Positions 17,499 through 25,841 of a stretch of 45,309 bases of DNA are shown here, one piece after another; within the stretch, counting starts at the first letter, position 1; each line of letters begins with the position of its first letter. Below the pieces are notes generated by a model. It had not been told where the DNA came from. It saw only the letters and a list, made by a program, of their open reading frames with translations, and did no database searches. Source of the stretch: DASXRA01 sp036558905 (GTDB taxonomy: Bacteria; Actinomycetota; Actinomycetes; Mycobacteriales; Jatrophihabitantaceae); contig DATBER010000054.1 of the NCBI GenBank assembly GCA_036558905.1, forward strand, positions 1-45,309. The letters run 5' to 3'. Made by a program: the position numbers and the translations under genes.

Positions 17499-17637
17499 CT
17501 GTCCGCGGACGTCGACCGCTCCCTTGTCGGCCGCCTGACGGATGGTCCGGCTCGCAGCTCGCCTCGGCGACCCTGCGCTTACGAGTACCGGCATCTTCTG
17601 CTCCGCTGCGGTCGGTGCGACCACCAACGACGGCCGG

Positions 17638-19110
17638 TCAGGCGTTGTTCGTTCTGGTGCTGGGGCGCCGGATCGCTGCGACGCCGGTGATGGTTGCGGC
17701 GAGGAGGGCGATGGCTGCGGCGGCGCGGAATGCGTCGGTGTAGCCGGTGGTGAGTGCTGCCAGTTGTGGGTGTGTGTGTAGTGCGGTTTGGGTGCTGCTG
17801 GTGGCCAGGGTGGCGAGGGCGGCGAGTCCGAGGGCGCCGCCGATTTGTTGGCTGGTGTTGACGAGCCCGCTGGCGATGCCGGCGTCGGTGTTGTCGACTC
17901 CGGTGACGGCCAGGTCGGTGAGTGGGACGAACGCGATGCCGAGGCCGGTGCCGACGGTGAGGGAGGCGCCGAGTACGTCGGTGGGGAATGAGCCGTGGGC
18001 GGAGGCGGCGCCGAACCAGGCCAGGCCGGCGGCGAGCAGGGTCAGGCCGCTGGCCAGGGTGGCTGGTGCGCCGATGTGTTTGACGATCAGGGGGGCGATG
18101 CCGGCCGCGGCGATCAGGGTGAGGGCCATGGGCAGTTGGGACAGTCCGGCGGTGATGGCGCCGTAGCCGAGCACGATCTGCTCGTAGAGGGACAGGAAGT
18201 AGAACAGGCCGAGCATGGCCGCGCCGGTGAGCAGCATGATGGTGTTGCCGGTGGCGATGGTGGCGATGCGCAGTAGCCGCAGCGGCAGCAGGGGCGCGGC
18301 GCTGGTGCGCTCGATGCCGATGAAGCCGATGAGCGCGAGGATGCCGATGGCGAGTAGGGCCAGGGTTGCGGGTGCGCGCCATCCCCACGAGGGGCCCTCG
18401 GACAGCCCGCCCACCAGGGCGGCGAGCCCGGTGGTCACGGTGATGGCGCCGGGTGCGTCGTAGCGGCGCCACCAGGAACCGGGCCCGCTGGCGGGACGGT
18501 TCGCGTTGACCAGTCGCGGGGTGAGGGCCGCGACGGCGACGCCGATGGGCACGTTGATCAGGAACACCGAACGCCAGCCGAGCCCGCCGGTGAGCAGCCC
18601 CCCGAACAGCACGCCGGCCGTTGCCCCGCCCGCGGCGACGGCACCCCACACGCCGAGGGCCTTGGTCCGCTCGGCGCCGGCGGTGAAGGTCGCGGTGACC
18701 AGCGACAGCGCGGCGGGGGCCAGCAGCGCGGCGCCCGCGCCCTGCACCGCGCGCGTGGCGATCAGCGCCCCGATGTTCGGGGCGAGGCCGGCGGCGAGGG
18801 AGGCGAGGGTGAACGTGCCCAGGCCGGCCAAGAAGGTGCGGCGCCGGCCGAGCAGGTCAGCCAGCCGACCACCCAAGGGCAGCAACCCGCCGAAGGCGAC
18901 AACGTAGGCCGTGATCACCCAGGCCAGGGTCGACAGCGCGGTGTGCAGCCCAGCGGCGATGTGCGGGATGGCAATGTTCACGATCGACGCGTCGAGCACC
19001 ACCATGAACTGCGCAGTCGCCAACAGCGCCAACGTCAACCAGCGACGGTCGGCGCGCTCGGGTGCTCGCGATACAGGTACGGAGGCGGTCCAGGTGGCGG
19101 TAGTAGACAC
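17638..19110 (-). CDS. DHA2-family (EmrB/QacA) MFS drug exporter
   Basis: A 490-aa proton-driven multidrug transporter with about 14 predicted helices. The TM1 motif M-V-V-L-D-A-S-I-V-N-I-A-I-P (about 33-46) and motif A (G-G-R-L-A-D-L-L-G-R-R-R) identify the EmrB/QacA family. GTG 19110 is chosen because A-A-A-G-G-G-G lies just upstream and the longer frame crosses the operator. A 22-bp near-palindrome matching the marR operator lies 47 bp upstream (19158-19179). The pump is therefore very likely repressed by the nearby MarR protein. It follows the SDR gene on the same strand with 196 bp between, enough for its own promoter. Confidence 0.9.
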   Translation of the reverse strand: MSTTATWTASVPVSRAPERADRRWLTLALLATAQFMVVLDASIVNIAIPHIAAGLHTALSTLAWVITAYVVAFGGLLPLGGRLADLLGRRRTFLAGLGTFTLASLAAGLAPNIGALIATRAVQGAGAALLAPAALSLVTATFTAGAERTKALGVWGAVAAGGATAGVLFGGLLTGGLGWRSVFLINVPIGVAVAALTPRLVNANRPASGPGSWWRRYDAPGAITVTTGLAALVGGLSEGPSWGWRAPATLALLAIGILALIGFIGIERTSAAPLLPLRLLRIATIATGNTIMLLTGAAMLGLFYFLSLYEQIVLGYGAITAGLSQLPMALTLIAAAGIAPLIVKHIGAPATLASGLTLLAAGLAWFGAASAHGSFPTDVLGASLTVGTGLGIAFVPLTDLAVTGVDNTDAGIASGLVNTSQQIGGALGLAALATLATSSTQTALHTHPQLAALTTGYTDAFRAAAAIALLAATITGVAAIRRPSTRTNNA

Positions 19111-19157
19111 GGCTAACCCCTTTGAGCAGTGGGCCGGTGAAGCAGGACCTGGACGGT

Positions 19158-19179
19158 AACTTATCTGCGCAGGCAACTA
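19158..19179 (-). promoter_or_regulatory. Candidate MarR operator upstream of the MFS exporter
   Basis: Read on the minus strand the half-sites are TAGTTGCCTG and CAGATAAGTT around a CG centre. It matches the site at 20568-20589 at 18 of 22 positions, including the whole 10-bp left arm, and the flanking ATAGT hexamer is also shared. Confidence 0.7.
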
Positions 19180-19306
19180 TTCCGGTGTGCTCCCGTCGAT
19201 TCGAGGCCGTCTCGGAACGGCCGCGGGTCGCACTCGCCGCAGCGATGGTGCTGACGGTGACGCCGACCGCCGCCAGCCCCGCCCACGGCGGTCACCACTG
19301 CTTGGA

Positions 19307-20029
19307 TCACCAAGGAGCGATGGGTCCGTCCCAGGAGAAGAGCTGTCCGGTTGGACCGTCGTCATCCAACGTTGCGAGCCGAAGCGCGGCCGCGGCCGCC
19401 TCGCCGGGGTCTCCACCCGCGGCCCGGGCTTGGGGATTGAGGTTGGTAGCTCGTAGTCCCGGCGCGAGCGCGTTGACCTTGATCCCCTCAGCGGCGAGAG
19501 CCTGGGCGTAGAAGACTGTCAACGCGTTCAGTGCGGTCTTCGACGACCGATAGGCGGCACCGGACCCTGTGCTGGCGGCCCGGAAATCGAACTGCGGGTT
19601 TGGGCCGCTGCTCCAGGTCAGCGAGCCGGTGCCGCTGGAGATGTTCACGATCCGCGGATGGGCGGAGCGGCGCAGCGAAGGCAGGAACGCGTTTGTGACG
19701 GTAACGACACCGAATACGTTGGTCTCGTAGGTCTGCCGGAAAATGTCGAGGTCGGTCTCAGTGATGACCGACCCCGTGTCCAGCGAGATGCCCGCATTGT
19801 TGACCAGGACGTCGAGCTTCGACACAGAAGCAGCGGCCGCGGCGACTCCGACCGGGTCGGTGACGTCGAGCACGAGCAGTCGCCCGGCCACCTCGGCTGC
19901 CGTCCTCTCGCCCCGCTCGACGTCGCGGGCGCCGACGAGAACGTCCCAACCTAGCGCTGCCAACTGCCGGCAGATCTCCTTGCCTATGCCGCTGGTGGCT
20001 CCTGTAACCAGTGCAGTCGAACCGTTCAT
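19307..20029 (-). CDS. Short-chain dehydrogenase/reductase (SDR)
   Basis: A 240-aa classical SDR: nucleotide-binding T-G-A-T-S-G-I-G (9-16), N-N-A-G near 80, catalytic Ser in N-I-S-S-G-T-G and the Y-R-S-S-K motif near 160. ATG 20029 gives the standard length; an ATG 21 bp earlier (20050) is also possible. It oxidises or reduces a carbonyl/alcohol with NAD(P)(H); the substrate is unknown. It begins 61 bp after the marR stop on the same strand and is probably co-transcribed with marR, between it and the drug pump. This suggests it handles a degradation or detoxification intermediate in the MarR regulon. Confidence 0.88.
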   Translation of the reverse strand: MNGSTALVTGATSGIGKEICRQLAALGWDVLVGARDVERGERTAAEVAGRLLVLDVTDPVGVAAAAASVSKLDVLVNNAGISLDTGSVITETDLDIFRQTYETNVFGVVTVTNAFLPSLRRSAHPRIVNISSGTGSLTWSSGPNPQFDFRAASTGSGAAYRSSKTALNALTVFYAQALAAEGIKVNALAPGLRATNLNPQARAAGGDPGEAAAAALRLATLDDDGPTGQLFSWDGPIAPW

Positions 20030-20090
20030 TCCGAGAAGAATTTCACACATCAGTGCCCGACCCCAGCGTCAACGGCTCGCGGTAAGCGAA

Positions 20091-20537
20091 TTACTCCGGT
20101 TCAGTCGCAAGCCGGTCCCAGATGTCGGCGAGATGACGGAGATCGTCATCGTCGAGCCGATCGAAGAACAGCCTGCGGAGATCGCGATACTGCTGGCGCC
20201 AGGCCTTGCGCAGCAGCGCGCGCCCCTCGCTTGTCAGCGCGGCCTCGATGCTGCGGCCGTCAACGGCTGATCGCCGTCGTTGCATCAGCCCACGGCGCTC
20301 CAGGCGGTCGGCGAGGCGAGTGAACCCGCCGGTGGACATCACGCGACGCTCGGCCAGATCGGACATCCGCATGCCCTTCGGGCCGGCCTCACCAAGAAGA
20401 GCGAGCACGCTGTACTCGGCCATACTCACGTTCAGGGGTGCGAGCCCCTCCTCGATAGAACGCCAGATCCGGTCATGGGTGAGCAGGAACCCCCGCCACG
20501 CATCATCCTCCAGCGGTTGCAACCTCTCCGTCGCCAT
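20091..20537 (-). CDS. MarR-family transcriptional regulator
   Basis: A 148-aa winged-helix repressor of typical MarR size. The recognition region S-M-A-E-Y-S-V-L-A-L-L (38-48), the helix M-S-D-L-A-E-R and the wing R-S-A-V-D-G-R-S-I are all present. ATG 20537 is preferred because the frame upstream runs through the operator. The inverted repeat 31 bp upstream (20568-20589) indicates autoregulation. A second copy in front of the MFS pump and the divergent hydrolase gene define a small regulon. It probably senses a lipophilic or phenolic compound, as is common for MarR proteins next to pumps. Confidence 0.88.
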   Translation of the reverse strand: MATERLQPLEDDAWRGFLLTHDRIWRSIEEGLAPLNVSMAEYSVLALLGEAGPKGMRMSDLAERRVMSTGGFTRLADRLERRGLMQRRRSAVDGRSIEAALTSEGRALLRKAWRQQYRDLRRLFFDRLDDDDLRHLADIWDRLATEPE

Positions 20538-20567
20538 GGCCGCACTGTACCGGGAACGGCCTCCGTA

Positions 20568-20589
20568 TAGTTGCCTGTGCAGGTAACTA
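20568..20589. promoter_or_regulatory. MarR operator between marR and the epoxide-hydrolase-like gene
   Basis: Near-perfect inverted repeat TAGTTGCCTG-TG-CAGGTAACTA (9 of 10 half-site positions match). It overlaps a TATAGT hexamer on the plus strand (20566-20571), which would be the -10 of the hydrolase promoter. The position between divergent genes allows control of both. Confidence 0.75.
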
Positions 20590-20646
20590 GAACCGAGTTC
20601 GCCATCCCACGGGGCACATGCGACGCGACCGGATCGAGGAGTACGT

Positions 20647-21636
20647 GTGACAGGAATTCCTGCGATGAAACAACGCATGGTGGACGCGCCGGCGGGTCGG
20701 GTGAACTTGGTCGAGGCCGGTGACGGGCCACTCGTGCTTCTAGTGCACGGCTTCCCGGAGACCTGGTACTCGTGGCGCCACCAACTTCACGCGCTCGCCG
20801 CAGGCGGATACCGTGCCGTGGCCATAGACGTGCGCGGCTACGGCCGGTCGTCAAAGCCCGCCGACCCGCGCCGCTATCGGCTGCTCGACCACGCCTCCGA
20901 CAACGTCGCTGTCGTCCGAGCACTCGGTGAGCGCACGGCGGCAATCGTCGGCCACGACTGGGGATCGCCGATCGCGGTCACCTCGGCGTTGCTACGCCCC
21001 GACGTCTTCACCGCGATCGGGCTGCTCAGCGTGCCGTACACGCCGCGTGGTCCGGTTCCGCCGACTGCTGCGTTCGCCGGCATGGAAGGCGACGAGGAGT
21101 TCTACGTGTCCTACTTCCAGCAACCGGGCCGGGCCGAGGCGGAGATCGAGCCGGACGTCCGTGGCTGGCTGGTCGGCTTCTACGCGACTCTGTCGGCGCA
21201 TGGGGCCGCCGAGTCGACAAAGCCGTGGTTTACGGTGCCGCATGGTGGCAGATTGCGTGACCGGTTTACTAGTGACCAGTCGCTCGAGTGGCTGACCGGT
21301 GAGGATCTCGCGCACTACGCCGCCGAGTTCGAGCGCTCCGGGTTCACCGGCGCCCTCAACCGCTACCGATGCATGGATCAGGACTGGATCGACCTTGCCG
21401 CCTTCGACGGGGCCGTCATCGCACAACCCTCGGTATTCATCATCGGCGAGCAGGACGCATCTCGTGTGTGGCTGGCGAACGCGATCGAACAGCACGCCAC
21501 GACACTGCCGGGTCTGGTGTCCCAGCACGTGCTGCCGGGCGTCGGACACTGGATCCAGCAGGAAGCGGCGTCGCAAACCTCGGAGATCCTCCTGTCATGG
21601 CTAGATCAGGTGAACGCGTCCGGCCGTTCGAGCTAG
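20647..21636 (+). CDS. Alpha/beta hydrolase, epoxide-hydrolase-like
   Basis: A 329-aa alpha/beta-hydrolase starting at GTG 20647 with a strong GAGGAG five bases upstream. Oxyanion motif H-G-F-P-E (34-38), nucleophile Asp104 in V-G-H-D-W-G-S, a cap domain in the middle, and catalytic His near 301 in G-V-G-H-W-I-Q-Q-E are visible. Asp as nucleophile and the H-G-F-P-E-T-W segment are the epoxide-hydrolase/haloalkane-dehalogenase pattern, with H-G-F-P-E-x-W favouring epoxide hydrolase. It is divergent from marR across the operator at 20568-20589 and thus likely induced together with the DHA2 pump. Confidence 0.85.
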   Translation: MTGIPAMKQRMVDAPAGRVNLVEAGDGPLVLLVHGFPETWYSWRHQLHALAAGGYRAVAIDVRGYGRSSKPADPRRYRLLDHASDNVAVVRALGERTAAIVGHDWGSPIAVTSALLRPDVFTAIGLLSVPYTPRGPVPPTAAFAGMEGDEEFYVSYFQQPGRAEAEIEPDVRGWLVGFYATLSAHGAAESTKPWFTVPHGGRLRDRFTSDQSLEWLTGEDLAHYAAEFERSGFTGALNRYRCMDQDWIDLAAFDGAVIAQPSVFIIGEQDASRVWLANAIEQHATTLPGLVSQHVLPGVGHWIQQEAASQTSEILLSWLDQVNASGRSS

Positions 21637-21848
21637 GTTCGACACGGCCGCATGGATAGCAGGTGGACCCGCGGAAGGCCTGCCCGGTCCAGCGGCGGAG
21701 CGCTCCTCCTACGGCGGAAGTCTCGAGATTGACGACCAGCGGCTTCGCCGCATGTGCCGCGGAGCTGACAGGTGTCGGATTGCAAAGAGTTGATTCGGCG
21801 CCACTCGGCCGTGGCAAGTTGCGCCTGAGCGGCGCGTCTCCGGATGGG

Positions 21849-23105
21849 TCAGGCGACCGCCATCGCCGGAGCGTGACTGTCGGCCCCGTCGTCGTCCGAG
21901 CTCTGGTTGCGACTCGTGCGGAATAGCAGCAACGCTGTTACCGCGGTGATGGCGACGAGAAGCCAGCCGGCGACCTGGACGCCGTGCGTGCGGCTGAGCC
22001 AGCCGAACAGCAGGGCGATCGGCAGAAAGGTGAGCCAGGACAGTGTGCTCGCTCCGGACGACACGCCGGCCCGCACCGTTGCCGCCGTGGTCTGGTGCAG
22101 CAGGTACCCGGCGCGTACACCGATCATGGCGGTGGCCAGGGCGGCCAACGTCTGGCCGATGACCACGATTGGTAGGGCGTGACTGGTCGCGGGCAGCACG
22201 GCTGCGAAGAGCAGTGCGGCCCCAACGCCGGCCGCTCCGGCCGGTCGGCCGAGCGGGACGCGCGATGCCAGCCACGCGCCCAATCCGACAGTCGCGACCA
22301 GCCCGGCCCAGTACGGGCCGTAGAAGGCCGCCGGCGCACGCAAGGAGATCAACCAAAGTGGTCCGAACTCGAAGATCACTTGTGTGGTGACGGCCGCCGA
22401 GGCGGTCAATAGCACCACCCGTCGCACGGTCCGCCCGCCGGTGAGCGCTCGGAACGTTGCCGTGGCCTGCCGCCGGTAACTGACCTGCTCGCCCGCGCGG
22501 TGCAGTCGTGGCTCGCGGCAGAACCGGAACGCTAGGACGGCAGCCGTCACGACCGGCACCGTGACGAAGTAGGTCACCCGCGCCGAGGTCAGCGCGGCCA
22601 GCACGCCGCCGAGCACCGCGCTGGACACCAAGGCGACCGACTCGACGGCGTGCACGCGACCGATCCAACGTTCGTATCCCTCGGCGGAGCCGGTCTGCTC
22701 GACCAGGGTGTCGTAGACGATGCTGTCGGCTGTACCGGAGTCGAGAGCGAAGAACACCCCGAGTAACACGGCCGCGGCCGCGTAGGTAGCTGGACTCGTG
22801 CTCAGCCCGCCGACCAGTGAGCTGGCCGCAAGCGCGAGCGTCGCAACGATCATCATTCCGGTTCGGCTCCACCGATCGGCCAGGACACCGAACGGAACTT
22901 CGAGTAGCGGTACGACTGCCGCGTAGACCGCCGCGACGAGGCCGATCGCGGCCGCATCGAAGCCGATTTCGGTCATGAACATCTTCTCGACCGGCACCCA
23001 CAGCAGGAAGTTCTGTAGCGCCACGCCGATCTGCAACGGCAGCAGGCGGCGCGCGACACCGATCGGCAAATCAGGGTCCGTGGCGGCCGGGGTGCCTGTC
23101 GTCAT
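21849..23105 (-). CDS. MFS transporter
   Basis: A 418-aa major facilitator protein with about 12 helices. Motif A-like G-V-L-A-D-R-W-S-R-T-G lies near residue 75, and V-P-L-L-E-V-P-F-G just precedes it. The short charged ends D-D-D-G-A-D at the C-terminus and P-D-L-P-I-G at the N-terminus are unremarkable. It is the last gene of a three-gene operon: its ATG (23105) overlaps the stop of the GNAT gene by 4 bp. The pairing with two acetyltransferases suggests export or uptake of a compound also modified by acetylation, but no substrate can be named. Confidence 0.87.
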   Translation of the reverse strand: MTTGTPAATDPDLPIGVARRLLPLQIGVALQNFLLWVPVEKMFMTEIGFDAAAIGLVAAVYAAVVPLLEVPFGVLADRWSRTGMMIVATLALAASSLVGGLSTSPATYAAAAVLLGVFFALDSGTADSIVYDTLVEQTGSAEGYERWIGRVHAVESVALVSSAVLGGVLAALTSARVTYFVTVPVVTAAVLAFRFCREPRLHRAGEQVSYRRQATATFRALTGGRTVRRVVLLTASAAVTTQVIFEFGPLWLISLRAPAAFYGPYWAGLVATVGLGAWLASRVPLGRPAGAAGVGAALLFAAVLPATSHALPIVVIGQTLAALATAMIGVRAGYLLHQTTAATVRAGVSSGASTLSWLTFLPIALLFGWLSRTHGVQVAGWLLVAITAVTALLLFRTSRNQSSDDDGADSHAPAMAVA

Positions 23106-23872
23106 CGTCTGAGGTCCTCCAGCCTCAGGTCAGCTTGTGAAGTCAGGCTGCGATTCACCCACTCCTCGTAGCGTCCGCCGGCCCGGAAGCCGAGCGACTC
23201 ATAGAGGGCTTGGCCCATCGGCGTCGACTGCAGGCTGGCCGTTCGCGCGCCGTGCTCGTGGGCGTCGGCCAGCGCGTGCTGCAGGAGCGCGCGGGCCAGG
23301 CCACGGCGGCGTCGCTCGGGGCGGGTGCCGACCGCGTAAACACCGCAATCGGGTCCGTGCCGGTACGTGTACGCGGCGGCCGCGGCCGTCCCGTCATGAA
23401 GCAGAACCCACGAGTTCAGTCCCGGCACTCGGTCGGGAGGTCCCAGCCGGGACGCGGGGATCGGCTCGCCCGCCTCGAGCCGCTCGACGTCAGCGATCGA
23501 GGCGCGGACGACGTCGGGGTGGCGTGGCAATCGGTCGGGCAGGTCGGCATGCATGACGAGGGTTGTGATGTCACGGGTCAGGCCGGTGATCGCGGTCCGC
23601 CGATCGGCAGCGGCGAAGTCGGCAGCCGGGCTGGGTATCCACGCGGCCCACGAGGTGACGCCGCCGTCGGCGTAGAGAGCAGCCAGCCGGACGGCGGTAG
23701 TGTCGGCATCGTCGCTGTCGGTCAGGATGGCGTTGTTCAGATAGGCCGACTCGGGGAACACGGCGGCCGTCGCTCCGGACACCGTCCTCAGCCGGCCGGG
23801 CGAAATGCGGGCGAGGGCCGACCAGCACGCCAGCAGCGTGTCCTGGCCGGGCAGTGTTTGGGTTGTGGTCAT
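23102..23872 (-). CDS. GNAT family N-acetyltransferase (two-domain length)
   Basis: A 256-aa protein whose C-terminal half is a GNAT domain. It has V-G-T-R-P-E-R-R-R-R-G-L-A-R-A-L-L matching the acetyl-CoA loop R/Q-x-x-G-x-A, followed by Y-E-S-L-G-F-R near the end. The N-terminal ~130 residues are helical and not recognised as a full second GNAT. ATG 23872 overlaps the stop of the upstream GNAT gene by 4 bp, and its own stop overlaps the MFS start by 4 bp. All three genes are therefore translated as one coupled unit. Start codons further upstream would sit inside the first GNAT gene and are rejected. Confidence 0.83.
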   Translation of the reverse strand: MTTTQTLPGQDTLLACWSALARISPGRLRTVSGATAAVFPESAYLNNAILTDSDDADTTAVRLAALYADGGVTSWAAWIPSPAADFAAADRRTAITGLTRDITTLVMHADLPDRLPRHPDVVRASIADVERLEAGEPIPASRLGPPDRVPGLNSWVLLHDGTAAAAAYTYRHGPDCGVYAVGTRPERRRRGLARALLQHALADAHEHGARTASLQSTPMGQALYESLGFRAGGRYEEWVNRSLTSQADLRLEDLRR

Positions 23873-24330
23873 AGGTCGGCGTCGAGCCAGATCCGGTCGC
23901 GCAGCGGGATGCCGTCGATGTCGATGGGGTCGGGATAGCCGGTCGCGGGAGTGAACGCGTCGCGCTCGATCGAGCACATGCGGAAGCCGACGCGCTGGTA
24001 GAAGCGCAGGTTGCCGATGTCGGCGGTCGCGGTCGCGACGACCATCTGCCGCCACCCTTCGGCGGCGCACCGGCGCCGCGCCTCCTCGACGAGGGCGCGT
24101 CCGACGCCGGTGCCGCGTTGGTCTGGGTACACAGCCATGTTCTTCAGCTCGATCTCGTCCGGTGACCCGGTCGGGACCAGGTGCAGGTGTCCGATCACGG
24201 TGCCCGCGCGGCGGGCGACGAGCACGCGGCCGAGCGTCAGGTAGGTGTCGAGTTGCGTTGCGGAGTCCTCGGCGTACTCGAACAGCGGCCGCAACAGTGT
24301 GCGGTCGCCGTCGTGCCAGTCGATGTCCAC
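23869..24330 (-). CDS. GNAT family N-acetyltransferase
   Basis: A 153-aa single-domain acetyltransferase. GTG 24330 is preceded by AGGAG. The domain is complete: beta4 M-A-V-Y-P, the acetyl-CoA loop Q-R-G-T-G-V-G-R-A-L (90-99), and F-Y-Q-R-V-G-F at the usual C-terminal position. First gene of the GNAT-GNAT-MFS operon. The promoter should lie in the short gap (24331-24386) that also contains the lactonase terminator hairpin, so some read-through from the sigma factor operon upstream is possible. The acceptor substrate is unknown. Confidence 0.85.
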   Translation of the reverse strand: MDIDWHDGDRTLLRPLFEYAEDSATQLDTYLTLGRVLVARRAGTVIGHLHLVPTGSPDEIELKNMAVYPDQRGTGVGRALVEEARRRCAAEGWRQMVVATATADIGNLRFYQRVGFRMCSIERDAFTPATGYPDPIDIDGIPLRDRIWLDADL

Positions 24331-24341
24331 TTGCGCTCCTA

Positions 24342-24375
24342 CCGGGTCCGTCGCACCGCGGCGCGACGGACCCGG
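24342..24375 (-). terminator. Terminator-like 13-bp hairpin after the lactonase gene
   Basis: CCGGGTCCGTCGC and GCGACGGACCCGG form a perfect 13-bp GC-rich stem with an 8-nt loop, 11 bp beyond the stop of the gene at 24387. There is no T-tract, as is usual for actinobacterial hairpin terminators. It separates the sigma/anti-sigma/lactonase unit from the GNAT operon. Confidence 0.7.
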
Positions 24376-24386
24376 GTCGTGATGGG

Positions 24387-25517
24387 TCAGGCGGAGGCGA
24401 TTCCCTCGCCGCCGACTGTGCCCGGAACGGTCACCGACCCGATGGCGGTCAGCGATCCGTCGGGGCTGACGGTGAACTCGTCTACGGTGCCGGTCGCGCC
24501 GGTCTGCACGTAGAGGTTGTGCCCGTCGCCGGTGAGCGTGGCGTCGATCGTGCCGCCGTTCGTCGGGGTGGTGGCCCGGCTGGCCAGGCCGGAGGGGGTG
24601 ACGTCGAAGGAGCTCACCGTGCCGCTGCCGGCGTTGTCGGCGTAGACCTGCGCGCCGGTGCTGACGATCCAGCAGGTGGCGGCCTGGCCGGTGGCGGTGC
24701 GCCCGACCAGGGTCAGGTGACCGTCGCGGTGCAGGACGAAGCTAGCCACGGCGTTCGGGCCGGCCTCGGCCACGTCGATCCGGCCGGTCCGGTCGAAGGC
24801 CACCGCGAACGGCACGTTGGCCGGGTCCGGGGTGACTACCGGGGCGCTGCTGGGCCGGCCGAGCCGATCGAGGTTGAACACGTCGATCTGGTTGCCGTTG
24901 GCCTTGGTCGTCACGATCAGCCGGTCACCGCTCGGGGTGAACGCGACCTCGCCCGGGGTGCTCGTGAACTCGGGCGTCGCGTTCGGGTCGAGCCCGAGCG
25001 CGCGGTTCCACGACGGCACGCGCACCAGCACGTCGCCCAGGCGCAGGAAGCCCTGGATCGAACCGCCGTTGCGGGCGTTCAGCACGTAGATCAGGTTGCC
25101 GTGCACGGCGACGCTGACCGGGAATGTGCCGCCCGAGCCGATCACCTGCAGGCGCTGCAGGCGGTCTCCGTGCACGGCGAACAGGGTGAGGGTGTTGCTG
25201 CCGGCGTTCACCGCGTACAGCAGGCCGTGGTCGCGGTCGTAGGTCAGCGCGCCCTGCGAGGCGAGGTGGTCGACAACCGAGCCGTCGAGGATGCCGCCGC
25301 GCCCGCCGGTGGCGTAGCGCCCGGCCGCGGTGAGCGTGCCGTTCGCGTGGCGGTCGTAGACGGCGATGCTGTTGCCGGCCGGGTCGTTGGCCGCGACGAA
25401 CACCGGCCGGGTGCTGTCGTGGTCCCCGCTGGGCGAGGCCTGGGCCGGTCCGGCCAGCAGGGCAGCGGCGGCGACTCCGACGCCGCCGGCCGCGGCGAGT
25501 CGGGTACGGGTTCTCAT
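24387..25517 (-). CDS. Exported lactonase-family seven-bladed propeller protein
   Basis: A 376-aa secreted protein with an N-terminal Sec signal (cleavage near A-Q-A-S, residue 26-28) and repeated blade sequences such as G-L-L-Y-A-V-N-A-G-S-N-T-L, G-N-L-I-Y-V-L-N and G-D-R-L-I-V-T-T-K. This pattern marks the 6-phosphogluconolactonase-like (YbhE/muconate cycloisomerase lactonase) propeller family. Because it is exported, pentose-phosphate-pathway function is unlikely; binding or hydrolysing an extracellular lactone is a guess. ATG 25517 follows GGAGCG. It lies 71 bp after the anti-sigma-like gene and before a strong terminator, so it is probably the output gene of that ECF sigma factor. Confidence 0.82.
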   Translation of the reverse strand: MRTRTRLAAAGGVGVAAAALLAGPAQASPSGDHDSTRPVFVAANDPAGNSIAVYDRHANGTLTAAGRYATGGRGGILDGSVVDHLASQGALTYDRDHGLLYAVNAGSNTLTLFAVHGDRLQRLQVIGSGGTFPVSVAVHGNLIYVLNARNGGSIQGFLRLGDVLVRVPSWNRALGLDPNATPEFTSTPGEVAFTPSGDRLIVTTKANGNQIDVFNLDRLGRPSSAPVVTPDPANVPFAVAFDRTGRIDVAEAGPNAVASFVLHRDGHLTLVGRTATGQAATCWIVSTGAQVYADNAGSGTVSSFDVTPSGLASRATTPTNGGTIDATLTGDGHNLYVQTGATGTVDEFTVSPDGSLTAIGSVTVPGTVGGEGIASA

Positions 25518-25588
25518 GGCGCTCCGATCATGTGTCGATGAGGCTTGGACACATGCTTGGTATCGGCGCGCGCCGCGGTCTTACCTGC

Positions 25589-25840
25589 TCAGTTCGGCGG
25601 ATCGGCGGCGTCGGCGTCACGCACGACCGCGAGCAGCCCTTGGTAGTCGTCCAGGCACGGACCACACGAGCGCAGATGCACCGCGACGCCGGGATAGCGC
25701 ACTTCGGGGTTCTCGCCGGCCGCGACCAGCTCGACGTAGGCGTGCAGCAGCTCCAGCGTCTCCGCGCAGCCGGCATCGGCCGGATCGGTCGTCACGAACC
25801 GCTCCAGCGCCGCGCGTGCCTCGTCGCCGATCACCGCCAC
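25589..25840 (-). CDS. Small zinc-binding anti-sigma factor-like protein (ZAS type)
   Basis: An 83-aa protein with H-L-R-S-C-G-P-C (54-61), the H-x3-C-x2-C core of zinc-associated anti-sigma factors, plus one more Cys in G-C-A-E-T-L-E-L-L-H (about 24). No transmembrane segment is seen, so it would be a soluble RsrA-like protein rather than a membrane anti-sigma. The GTG start at 25840 lies one base after the sigma factor stop, implying translational coupling and stoichiometric production. Its role as antagonist of the upstream sigma factor is inferred from motif and position. Redox or zinc control through the Cys/His cluster is plausible but unproven. Confidence 0.72.
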   Translation of the reverse strand: MAVIGDEARAALERFVTTDPADAGCAETLELLHAYVELVAAGENPEVRYPGVAVHLRSCGPCLDDYQGLLAVVRDADAADPPN

Positions 25841-25841
25841 C

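Noticed and set aside
24331..24386. Riboswitch or leader element upstream of the GNAT operon
   Set aside because: The strong 13-bp hairpin is directly behind the lactonase stop and is explained as that gene's terminator.
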